A stretch of 64,000 nucleotides of DNA from contig OZ245780.1 of NCBI GenBank assembly GCA_965227905.1, positions 3,472,001 to 3,536,000 on the forward strand. The letters run 5' to 3'. Shown piece by piece: positions 17,280 to 24,349 of the stretch (positions within the stretch are counted from its first letter, which is position 1; each line of letters opens with the position of its first letter). The DNA is from CBDDHT01 sp965227905 (lineage in GTDB: Bacteria; Pseudomonadota; Alphaproteobacteria; Rhizobiales; Methyloligellaceae). The position numbers were made by a program, and so were the translations under genes. The notes beneath the pieces were generated by a model that worked only from the letters and a program-made list of their open reading frames with translations, was not told the origin of the DNA and ran no database searches.

Positions 17280-17777
17280 CTAGCCGAAGGCGGCGTGGCA
17301 GTCCCGCCGAAGCTTGTCGAGGACGAGGAGGCCTTCCTTTGCACCCGCGAGATCAGCCGCGATAATCGGCGCCCGCAGGGCAGCAAACAGCCTGTCGGCC
17401 TCGGTGAGACAGTCTTGAAAACGTTTGAGTTCGGAGGCTTCAAGACTGGGGTTGGCCAGTGAAACCATCGAGAATGGCGTGAACCGGCCTGAGAGACGCA
17501 GGTGCCCCCGCATCTCCTTGATGACAGCTAGAAGTTCTTCCGATCTCTCTGGTTCATCGATGTTGCGGAACAGGAAATTCATCAAGCTGCCCATCCGTGC
17601 CATGTGCGATTTGAGACTGGGCAGGATCTGTAGATCGACCGGGAACTCGCCGTTTCGGGTAGTTGGTTCGGTGCGGATGTCAACCGAACGATCCGCTTTG
17701 GCTTCAAACAAGAGACATGCAAAACCAATGAGCAGGAGCGCCAAAACACGATTGACGAATTTCCGGTTCATTCCCAT
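17280..17777 (-). CDS. Exported protein resembling cytochrome c-prime/c556, with a degenerate heme motif
   Basis: Not a confidently recognised family. A signal peptide (RVLALLLIGFACLLFEAKA) is followed by about 140 mostly helical residues. The spacing looks like a c-prime four-helix bundle: an early helix with SHMARMGSLMNFLF, a GRFTPFSM turn, and a final helix ending RRDCHAAFG. In cytochromes c-prime/c556 the last helix ends CxxCH followed by an aromatic residue near the C-terminus; here the first cysteine is arginine, so covalent heme attachment by two thioethers is not possible. The gene begins four bases after the ATPase gene stop (ATG at 17777, or 17771) and precedes cynS, so it is part of the operon. 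Confidence 0.6.
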   Translation of the reverse strand: MGMNRKFVNRVLALLLIGFACLLFEAKADRSVDIRTEPTTRNGEFPVDLQILPSLKSHMARMGSLMNFLFRNIDEPERSEELLAVIKEMRGHLRLSGRFTPFSMVSLANPSLEASELKRFQDCLTEADRLFAALRAPIIAADLAGAKEGLLVLDKLRRDCHAAFG

Positions 17778-17781
17778 CTGA

Positions 17782-18708
17782 TCAGGCCGATTTGCGTTGC
17801 AACGCGTTGACCGCTTTCGCGTCTGCAATCGGATTTACGTCAGGGGGATAGATCATCTCCTTGGCGTCATCCTGATAATCGCTCACAGGAACAGGACGGG
17901 CACTGCCGGAGAGTTCTTGCGACCGCTTAACGAGGAAATCGATGATGTGATTACGGAGATCGTAGTAGCCGGGATAGTGGATAATGTCCGCACGTTCACG
18001 CGGGCGCGGAATATCGACGACGACAGCTTCCGCAATCCTTGCTCTCGGACCATTTGTCATCAGGAAGATGCGATCCGATAGAAGGATCGCTTCATCCACA
18101 TCGTGGGTGATCATGAAGACAGTTTTACGTGTCTCCGTCCAACTGCGGATCAACTCGTCCTGGATCGACCCGCGTGTTAGAGCATCGAGCGCACCGAATG
18201 GCTCGTCCAACAGCAGGACTTCGGTTTCGAGTGCGAAAGCACGGGCGATACCGACGCGCTGGCGCATACCGCCCGACAATTGATGGGGCTTGCGGTCCGT
18301 ACCGGTCGTCAGGCTTGCCAGGTCCAAGTACTTTTTGGCGTGTGCCTTCACCTCGGCCTTGCTCCAGTCCGGCCATTTGGACTGTATGGCAAAGCTCACA
18401 TTCTTTTCGGCCGACAGCCAAGGCAACAGACTGTGATTTTGAAACACGACGGCACGATCGAGACCTGGCCCGTCGATGACATTGCCATCCACGAAGATGC
18501 ATCCGTCCGTCGGTTTGTCGAGACCGGACAGGATATTCAGGATCGTCGACTTGCCACATCCCGAATGCCCGATACAGGTCACAAACTCGCCTTTGCGAAG
18601 ACGGAAATTGAGATTCTCGAAGACGACATTCTCCTCGCCCCTTTTGGGCCCCGGAAACGTCTTACCGAGCAAGTCGGCCTTAACAATATATTCCGACATT
18701 TCCGCCAT
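17782..18708 (-). CDS. ABC transporter ATPase, nitrate/sulfonate/cyanate (NrtD/CynD-like) family
   Basis: ATP-binding subunit of an importer of the nitrate/sulfonate/taurine class. Walker A is GHSGCGKST, the signature is LSGGMRQRVGIARAFA, Walker B is LLLDEPFGALD and the H-loop is MITHDVDEA. About 80 residues follow the H-loop, in the usual NrtD style. The start is ambiguous: ATG at 18708 overlaps the permease stop (spacing to AAGGAG is short), and ATG at 18699 is equally possible. Adjacent cynS favours cyanate as substrate, but the family also carries nitrate and nitrite. Confidence 0.92.
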   Translation of the reverse strand: MAEMSEYIVKADLLGKTFPGPKRGEENVVFENLNFRLRKGEFVTCIGHSGCGKSTILNILSGLDKPTDGCIFVDGNVIDGPGLDRAVVFQNHSLLPWLSAEKNVSFAIQSKWPDWSKAEVKAHAKKYLDLASLTTGTDRKPHQLSGGMRQRVGIARAFALETEVLLLDEPFGALDALTRGSIQDELIRSWTETRKTVFMITHDVDEAILLSDRIFLMTNGPRARIAEAVVVDIPRPRERADIIHYPGYYDLRNHIIDFLVKRSQELSGSARPVPVSDYQDDAKEMIYPPDVNPIADAKAVNALQRKSA

Positions 18709-19703
18709 CACTCCTTGTAAGAGACCATCCGCATCACCTGCCCCAAGGCTGCGTCAAGCATCAGTCCGACGATGCCTATGATGACGATGGCGAAGATCAT
18801 GCTAGCGAGATTGAGGCCGTTCCATTCGTTCCAAACGAAGTAACCGACGCCGACACCTCCAATAACCATCTCGGCTGCGACAATGACGAGCCAGGCAATT
18901 CCGATGGAAATGCGCATACCGGTTAGGATCGTCGGCGCTGCGGCCGGAAGGATCACCTTGAAGGCGGTTTGAAGTTTCGTGAGTTCCAGTGTCCGGGCGA
19001 TGTTGACCCAATCGTCCTTGACGCTTGCCACACCAAACGCCGTATTGATCAGCATCGGCCAAAGCGAACAAACGAAGATTACGAAGATCGATGCCTGTTC
19101 CGAGTCCTTGATGATGAAGAGGGCAACGGGGAGCCACGCAAGTGGCGAGATCGGTTTCAAAACCTGAATGTATGGATTGATGGCTGCGCTCCACAACGGC
19201 GACATACCGATGAGGAAACCAAGTGGCACCGCAATGAGAACAGCGAGGCCAAATCCGAGAAGTACGCGCGCCAGGGAGTATTGAAGCTGAATGCCGATGC
19301 CCTTGTCGTTCGGACCGCGGTCATAGAATGGATCGAAAATCTGTTCAGCCGCCTCCCGCCAGACCAGAGCGGGGCCGGGAAATCCGGTTTCCGCCTCCTC
19401 CGCCTGTCCACCGGTTGTCAGACCAAAGGCCTTGATGCCACCCGCAGCATCGATGTCCTCCTTGGTCAAACCAAGTCCGGCAAGTTGCTCAAGTTGTTTG
19501 AAGGTCAGCCCTTGTTCGGCAAACGCCGTGACGTCGGCCTCCCGCATGCCTTGTGTCGTGAGCGTCTTCAACTGCTCCGAAGACAGTTTTATCGCCGACG
19601 CGTTGTGTGCGGTCTGTGCCGTTAGAACGTGCCAGATCCCCAGGAACGCCAGCAAAAGTCCGACGGATAGCGCCCCCGCCTGCAACGATTTGTCGAATGT
19701 CAT
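18708..19703 (-). CDS. ABC transporter permease, NrtB/CynB-like, with a periplasmic insertion
   Basis: Inner-membrane permease. The C-terminal two thirds is a standard BPD_transp_1 domain with about five helices and the ATPase-contact loop NIARTLELTKLQTAFKVILP. The N-terminus is unusual: after the first membrane helix (GLLLAFLGIWHVLTA) come about 80 residues, roughly 33-115, rich in short helices with repeated units (LKTLTTQGM, FAEQGLTFKQLEQLAGLGLT). They are predicted to be periplasmic and may contact the binding protein. The stop overlaps the ATPase start, so expression is coupled. Confidence 0.88.
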   Translation of the reverse strand: MTFDKSLQAGALSVGLLLAFLGIWHVLTAQTAHNASAIKLSSEQLKTLTTQGMREADVTAFAEQGLTFKQLEQLAGLGLTKEDIDAAGGIKAFGLTTGGQAEEAETGFPGPALVWREAAEQIFDPFYDRGPNDKGIGIQLQYSLARVLLGFGLAVLIAVPLGFLIGMSPLWSAAINPYIQVLKPISPLAWLPVALFIIKDSEQASIFVIFVCSLWPMLINTAFGVASVKDDWVNIARTLELTKLQTAFKVILPAAAPTILTGMRISIGIAWLVIVAAEMVIGGVGVGYFVWNEWNGLNLASMIFAIVIIGIVGLMLDAALGQVMRMVSYKE

Positions 19704-19740
19704 GTTCGCTCTTTCATGATCACCATGCCCCTACACGTCT

Positions 19741-19780
19741 CTGTCCGGCCGGCGGGAGGAAGAAGCCACCGGCCGGACAG
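19741..19780 (-). other. Strong intercistronic hairpin between binding-protein and permease genes
   Basis: CTGTCCGGCCGG (19741-19752) and CCGGCCGGACAG (19769-19780) form a perfect 12-pair stem with a 16-base loop in the transcript. No T-run follows, so it is not a classical terminator. In transport operons such stems often protect the upstream mRNA, giving more binding protein than permease. Confidence 0.75.
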
Positions 19781-19790
19781 CCGCAAGCAA

Positions 19791-21251
19791 TCAGGTCCGC
19801 TTGATATCGAAGCTGGTGATGTAGTCCTGGATCTTGGATGGATCGTAGGACTTCCCGTAGATGTCGTAGACCGGATATTTGACTTCAGGAATGTCCTGCC
19901 ACTTCAGATCCGGATTGGCATCGGCCATCTGTTTCATCCGCTTTTCGGTCTCTGCCGAAATGAAGATCTCATCCGAGATAGCCTTGTAGTCCACGTCGGA
20001 TTTGATGTAGCCCCAGCGTCGCATTTGCGAGAGGATCCAGGTCCCCATGGACTGGGTTGGATACGGCATGAAGGAGATCCGGTCTGGAACCTTCTTGATG
20101 CTTCCGAGCCCGTCCGGATAAACCCCGGTCAGAATCTGCTTGAGAACCGCAGAAGGCTGATTGAGATAGTTTCGAGGTGCCATGGATTCTGCAAAGCGCA
20201 CACGCTGATCGCGCTTCTCAGCCTGATAGGTTGCATCGAGAATGGCCGTCAGGAGCACGATGAATGTATTCGGATTCTCGTCGATGAATTTCTGCGAGAC
20301 TCCGAAACAGCAGCATGGATGCTGATCCCAGATATCCTTCGTCAGCTTGTGAATGAATCCGACACCGTCATAGACGGCACGCTGATTGAAGGGATCGGGC
20401 GCAAGATATCCGTCGACATTTTCCGCGCGCAGATTGGCAACCATCTCGGGCGGCGGGATCACGCGGATCTGAATGTCCTTATCCGGGTCGATGCCGTGCT
20501 CGGCCACATAGAGCCGCAGCAGAAGATTGTGCATCGAATATTCGAACGGCACACCGAATTTAAAGCCTTTCCAGTCCTTCGGGTCCTGTTTGTTCTTGTG
20601 CTTATTCGCGAGAACGATGGCCTGCCCGTTCGTATTCACGTTCGTAACCATGCGCCAGTCCTGCGAAGCAGAACCAAGGCCCATGGACATGGCAGCCGGC
20701 ATTGGCGAGAGAAGATGCGAGGCGTCAAATTCGCCGTTCATGCATTTGTCGCGCGCCACGGCCCAGCCGGCAGTCTTGATGATATCTACCTTGAGACCGT
20801 ATTTCTGATAGAATTCCAGGGCATGGCCGGCAATGATCGGCGTGGCGCAGGTAATTGGTACAAAGCCGACTTTCAGTTCTTTCTTCTCGAGGTTCTTCAT
20901 GGCATCGGTCGTCATCGCCTGGAGCGACTCGAAGGGAATGAACTGACCGATCAGACCCGCCGCTGTCGTGGCACCAACGCCTTTCAGGAACTTGCGCCGG
21001 TTCACATCCGTCTTGAAGACGTTGTGCATGATCGAGCTCTCAAGAGCACGATACATCTGCGAAGCAGGCTCGTCCGTATCGAATGAGCGGGCCCGCTTGT
21101 CGAGGAACGCCTTGTTTTCGCGGCTGATCGCATCAGTCGATTTCAGCACATCCGCGATTGTCGTCGGCGGATCGCCATCTTCGCTGCTGCGCTCGGAACA
21201 CTCGTTCCAAAGGTCGACATCTGGATCAAATGGGTCCTTGTCTATGCTCAC
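19791..21251 (-). CDS. Tat-exported ABC substrate-binding protein, NrtA/CynA-like, with an N-terminal extension
   Basis: Periplasmic binding protein of the nitrate/cyanate (NrtA/CynA/NasS) family. From about residue 115 the family core is clear: KKELKVGFVPITCATPII, DIIKTAGWAVARDKCMNGEFDASH and a GFIHKLTKDIWDQHPCC segment. A twin-arginine signal (NRRKFLKGVGATTAAG) starts only at residue 84, leaving about 83 acidic, helix-rich residues before it. The GTG start at 21251 is supported by AAGGAGAG upstream, although ATG codons at residues 66 and 75 would put the Tat motif in the normal place. First gene after the leader, so it is the direct target of the antiterminator. Confidence 0.88.
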   Translation of the reverse strand: MSIDKDPFDPDVDLWNECSERSSEDGDPPTTIADVLKSTDAISRENKAFLDKRARSFDTDEPASQMYRALESSIMHNVFKTDVNRRKFLKGVGATTAAGLIGQFIPFESLQAMTTDAMKNLEKKELKVGFVPITCATPIIAGHALEFYQKYGLKVDIIKTAGWAVARDKCMNGEFDASHLLSPMPAAMSMGLGSASQDWRMVTNVNTNGQAIVLANKHKNKQDPKDWKGFKFGVPFEYSMHNLLLRLYVAEHGIDPDKDIQIRVIPPPEMVANLRAENVDGYLAPDPFNQRAVYDGVGFIHKLTKDIWDQHPCCCFGVSQKFIDENPNTFIVLLTAILDATYQAEKRDQRVRFAESMAPRNYLNQPSAVLKQILTGVYPDGLGSIKKVPDRISFMPYPTQSMGTWILSQMRRWGYIKSDVDYKAISDEIFISAETEKRMKQMADANPDLKWQDIPEVKYPVYDIYGKSYDPSKIQDYITSFDIKRT

Positions 21252-21306
21252 GTGATCTCTCCTTCGTCTTGACCCGGGCCCTCAGGGAGTTGCCGGATGC
21301 AGGAAC

Positions 21307-21351
21307 AAAAAAAGCCGCCCGCGGACAGAGGTCTGTCCAAGCGAAGCGGCT
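21307..21351 (-). terminator. Intrinsic terminator in the transporter-operon leader
   Basis: On the minus strand AGCCGC pairs with GCGGCT immediately before seven T residues. Inside, CGC/GCG and a perfect GGACAG-ACCT-CTGTCC hairpin extend the stem. It lies between the sigma-54 promoter and the first structural gene, so it must be bypassed for expression. Its 5' arm overlaps the upstream hairpin at 21343-21358. Confidence 0.85.
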
Positions 21352-21358
21352 GTGCTTC
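21343..21358 (-). promoter_or_regulatory. ANTAR-type hairpin P2 (hexaloop ACAGCC)
   Basis: GAAGC-ACAGCC-GCTTC: a five-pair stem with a six-base loop having A at position 1 and G at position 4, the ANTAR-binding signature. The last four loop bases and the first two bases of the 3' arm are the 5' arm of the terminator, so the two structures exclude each other. Confidence 0.75.
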
Positions 21359-21403
21359 ATCGGCGCAGCATTGGGCCGACTATGGTCGTCTTATCTCGCC
21401 ATC

Positions 21404-21421
21404 GAACTCACCATTGAGTTC
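21404..21421 (-). promoter_or_regulatory. ANTAR-type hairpin P1 (hexaloop AATGGT)
   Basis: GAACTC-AATGGT-GAGTTC: a perfect six-pair stem with a hexaloop carrying A1 and G4. It lies about 24 bases into the predicted transcript. The linker to P2 is 45 bases and contains a small CGAC-CATA-GTCG hairpin. This linker seems long for the ANTAR motif and is the main caveat. Confidence 0.7.
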
Positions 21422-21454
21422 TGCGAGGGTGGGTCATGAGACCTGCCTTTCCTT

Positions 21455-21472
21455 AGGCAACCCTCATGCCAA
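21455..21472 (-). promoter_or_regulatory. Sigma-54 (-24/-12) promoter of the transporter/cyanase operon
   Basis: The minus strand reads TTGGCATGAGGGTTGCCT. GG and GC are separated by ten bases as required, and the match to the YTGGCACG-N4-TTGCW consensus is close (CATG for CACG, final C for W). Transcription would start near 21445, giving a leader of about 195 bases. Control by NtrC under nitrogen limitation is the expected consequence. Confidence 0.75.
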
Positions 21473-21603
21473 CTCCGGGCATAACAAATACACCAGAGAA
21501 TTCAGTACTTTACTCAAAAAGGTCGATCATGATGCATTTTGCGCCATGCTCGGTAAAGCGGCAGGACTGCCGAAAATGTGTGCAGAAGCGTCCTCACTGA
21601 CAA

Positions 21604-22191
21604 TCAAATCCCCATCCGGTTGGCGCTGATGATCACGCGCGCGATTTCGATCATCTTTCGCTTCTCGTTCATCGCGGCTCGTCGCATCATCTTGTAAGCT
21701 TCCTGCTCGTTCAGGCCGCGCGCCTCCATAAGCAGTCCTTTGGCGCGCTCAATATCTTTCCGCTCGTCCAGGGCCATCTGTAGACGCTCGACTTCGTCTT
21801 CGACCGCGCAATATTGCTCAAACCGGGCCACGGCGACTTCGATGATCGACGTCAGACGGCTCTTATGCAGGCCATCGACAATATAGGCACTGACACCGGC
21901 CTTCATGGCCTTGCGAATGAGATCGGGTTCGCTTTCATCAGCGAACATGACAACCGGGCGTTTGACCTGTTCGGAAACGCGCAGCATTTGCTCGACCGTG
22001 TCCCGTCTTGGATTTTCCAGATCGATCAAGATCACGTCAGGATTAAGACTCTGGATCCTGGCGAGCAGATCCGTGCCCTCTTCGATGAGAGTCACGTTTT
22101 CGAGCCCGGCTTCCGTCAGTCCCTCGACCAGAAGCTGACCGCGTTCGGGGCTGCGGTCGATAATCACAACATTCGATATTCCACCGGCCAT
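21604..22191 (-). CDS. nasT: ANTAR-domain response regulator, NasT/AmiR type (transcription antiterminator)
   Basis: A 195-residue RNA-binding antiterminator. The receiver-like domain (1-125) has the acceptor Asp57 in DVILIDLENP. A coiled linker (ARFEQYCAVEDEVERLQMAL) joins it to an ANTAR domain at about 137-189 with RKDIERAKGLLME, the AAM core and RKMIEIARVII. NasT proteins bind two-hairpin leaders of nitrate/nitrite-assimilation operons and are normally held by the sensor NasS; no nasS gene lies next to this one. The leader of the next operon (21252-21603) carries matching hairpins and a terminator, so it is the likely target. GAGAAGG lies upstream of the ATG. Confidence 0.92.
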   Translation of the reverse strand: MAGGISNVVIIDRSPERGQLLVEGLTEAGLENVTLIEEGTDLLARIQSLNPDVILIDLENPRRDTVEQMLRVSEQVKRPVVMFADESEPDLIRKAMKAGVSAYIVDGLHKSRLTSIIEVAVARFEQYCAVEDEVERLQMALDERKDIERAKGLLMEARGLNEQEAYKMMRRAAMNEKRKMIEIARVIISANRMGI

Positions 22192-22375
22192 CGGGCAGCC
22201 TTCTCATGAAAGGGTATACCGATCGTGTCGACTCAACGTCGTTGCACCAAAGAATAAGTCTGCCAGCTGACAAAGGAACAGTGCTGCAGTGCACAAATGC
22301 ACGGCTATTCCCTAGGCAAAGCGAACAAATTTTGCGCAATCGGTTCGCAGCAACATATCGGTCGACCCTTGCCTT

Positions 22376-22395
22376 CATGGGTTACAATACCCATG
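22376..22395. promoter_or_regulatory. Perfect palindrome enclosing a TACAAT box
   Basis: CATGGGT-TACAAT-ACCCATG: seven-base perfect arms around TACAAT, about 40 bases before the RDD-family gene. It could be an operator over a -10 element or an RNA hairpin. No convincing -35 hexamer stands at the usual distance. Confidence 0.4.
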
Positions 22396-22432
22396 TATAT
22401 GTGGTCGAAATCAGCCAAAAATCCGAGCGACC

Positions 22433-22963
22433 ATGATCCGCGCAGATACCAATAACGATGGACATCAGTCCTATTCACTCGGCATCGATGACAAACCGCA
22501 TGCCTATGATCCGGCATCTAAGCCGGACTACTTTGAGACGGTACTGCGGCGGCGCATCTTTGCATTCCTGATCGACGTAACGATCGTCCTCGCTCTATCC
22601 ACAGCACTGTATGTCGTGATCTTCTTTCTCGGCATCGTAACGCTCGGCCTTGCCTGGCTCTTGTTCGGCCTTGTCGTGCCAACCGTCGCGCTGGGATACA
22701 ATGCCTTTACGCTCGGTCAACCGCAGTCGGCAACCATCGGAATGCGCGTGATGGAGCTGGAAATGCGGACCTGGTACGGGGCACCGTGCTATCCCCTGCT
22801 TGGCGCGTTTCATGCCCTGCTCTTTTGGATTTCGGTGACCGTGTTCACGCCCTTCGTCCTGCTCCTTGCGTTGTTCAACGGGCGCAAGAGGACTCTGCAC
22901 GATTTCTTCGCCGGCACGATCGTCGTGAATACCGAAAGCAAGGCGCGGGCATCCCACGGCTAG
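22433..22963 (+). CDS. RDD family membrane protein
   Basis: A 176-residue inner-membrane protein. LRRRIFAFLIDVTIVLAL carries the arginine and aspartate spacing that names the RDD family. Three hydrophobic segments follow (TALYVVIFFLGIVTLGL, LLFGLVVPTVALGY, GAFHALLFWISVTVF and beyond), and TLHDFFAGTIVV is the typical C-terminal family segment. Some RDD proteins affect sodium transport; for most the role is unknown. The first 35 residues are polar and cytoplasmic. The ribosome site is weak. Confidence 0.85.
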   Translation: MIRADTNNDGHQSYSLGIDDKPHAYDPASKPDYFETVLRRRIFAFLIDVTIVLALSTALYVVIFFLGIVTLGLAWLLFGLVVPTVALGYNAFTLGQPQSATIGMRVMELEMRTWYGAPCYPLLGAFHALLFWISVTVFTPFVLLLALFNGRKRTLHDFFAGTIVVNTESKARASHG

Positions 22964-23074
22964 GTCATGCTGTCGCTGCCGCTGCCCGTTCGTGGGTATT
23001 GATCGGCTGCCCTACAGGTCGCTATCCTACCAGGCGAATCTGACCACACCCGATACCCGCGTTAAGAGGACGAC

Positions 23075-23818
23075 GTGACGGAACACCGCAGTAATTTTCC
23101 GCAGTTCTATCTGACGTCGCCGCAGCCCTGCCCCTATCTGGCCGGACAGCTTGAGCGCAAGCTGTTCACCCATCTGACACAGGAGAAGCCGGGGCTCGCA
23201 ATCGACAGCCTTCTGAAAGGCGGATTTCGCCGTAGTCAGAACATCGCCTACATGCCCTATTGCGAGAATTGCTCTGCATGCGTGCCGGTCCGCGTCGTGG
23301 TCGACGGCTTCCAGGACCGCAAGAGCTTTCGCCGCATTCGCCGGACAAACACCGATCTGGCGGTCAACCGAATTCCCGCCGTTCCGACATCCGAACAATA
23401 TTCCTTGTTCCGCGACTATATCGATGGGCGCCACGCCGATGGCGGTATGGCGGATATGTCCGTGCTCGACTATGCCATGATGGTGGAAGACAGCGTCGTG
23501 GATACATTCCTCACTGAATATCGCTTCACCGCCGAAGACAGCATCCAGGCCGAAGACGAGGAACAACCTCTGGCAGCGGTCGCCCTGACGGATGTTCTGA
23601 GCGACGGTCTGTCGATGGTCTACAGCTTCTTTGCGCCGGACCTCGAGCCTCGGAGTCTCGGCACCTATATGATCCTCGACCATATCGAGTATGCGCGGAA
23701 ACTCGGCCTGCCTTATGTCTATCTCGGCTACTGGATCGCCGGATCCAAGAAGATGGACTACAAGACACGGTTTGCTCCGCAGGAACATCTTTCACCCGAT
23801 GGCTGGATTCCGGCTTAG
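23075..23818 (+). CDS. bpt: Aspartate/glutamate leucyltransferase (Bpt)
   Basis: Transfers leucine from Leu-tRNA to proteins with N-terminal Asp or Glu, which marks them for ClpAP through ClpS (the bacterial N-degron pathway). The N-terminal ATE domain has SPQPCPYL (Cys19) and MPYCENCSACVPVR (Cys63, 66 and 69). The C-terminal GNAT-like half has SLGTYMILDHIEYARKLGLPYVYLGYWI. The length of 247 residues is normal. The GTG start follows AAGAGGA. Confidence 0.93.
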   Translation: MTEHRSNFPQFYLTSPQPCPYLAGQLERKLFTHLTQEKPGLAIDSLLKGGFRRSQNIAYMPYCENCSACVPVRVVVDGFQDRKSFRRIRRTNTDLAVNRIPAVPTSEQYSLFRDYIDGRHADGGMADMSVLDYAMMVEDSVVDTFLTEYRFTAEDSIQAEDEEQPLAAVALTDVLSDGLSMVYSFFAPDLEPRSLGTYMILDHIEYARKLGLPYVYLGYWIAGSKKMDYKTRFAPQEHLSPDGWIPA

Positions 23819-23854
23819 AGCTTGATCGCCTTACCTCACGAATAGACAGCATTT

Positions 23855-24304
23855 CTATACAGCTTTGCGAAAAAAGATGCGTCGGAAGCCGTCTTCCATG
23901 CCCTCCCCAACGATTCCATAGCCTAGCTTCTCATAAAAAGGGAGGTTCTCGGTCATGACAGCATTGGTGTAGAGCTCGACAGCCTCAAGGCCTTGCTCTC
24001 TGGCACAGCTTTCGGCAAATGCCATCAGCAGACGACCGATCCTGCGTCCTTGCGCAGCGGGCGATACGGCCACCGTCTCGACATGAAGATTGTCGCCACG
24101 CCGATAGGCCACCAACGCACCCAGAACGTCAGCACCGTCAATGGCCACCGAGACATGATCCTGGTCAATCAGCTTTGAATAGTCTGCCAGCAGAGGCGCC
24201 GGTCTGCTGTCCATGCGCTCCAGATAGAGCGCAAAGGCATCGCGAACGATGCCCTCCACCGTCCCACTATCTTCGCGTTCCGCAAGTCGAATTTGTACTG
24301 CCAT
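23855..24304 (-). CDS. GNAT family N-acetyltransferase
   Basis: Acetyl-CoA-dependent N-acetyltransferase of about 149 residues. ATG at 24304 (MAVQIRLAEREDSGTV) is the start because the GNAT fold begins there; the frame continues upstream without stop to 24532 but is unlike any domain. Motif A is present as VAVSPAAQGRRIGRLLMAFAE, and motif B ends with PFYEKLGYGIVGEG. The acceptor substrate is unknown. It is divergent from the hypothetical gene at 24350. Confidence 0.88.
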   Translation of the reverse strand: MAVQIRLAEREDSGTVEGIVRDAFALYLERMDSRPAPLLADYSKLIDQDHVSVAIDGADVLGALVAYRRGDNLHVETVAVSPAAQGRRIGRLLMAFAESCAREQGLEAVELYTNAVMTENLPFYEKLGYGIVGEGMEDGFRRIFFRKAV

Positions 24305-24349
24305 CTGTTCAACTCTATGCGGGCGATGCCAAACATTTAGGCGCCGCAA

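Noticed and set aside
19716..21086. A 456-codon plus-strand frame
   Set aside because: Antisense to the binding-protein gene, which has family motifs and a ribosome site.
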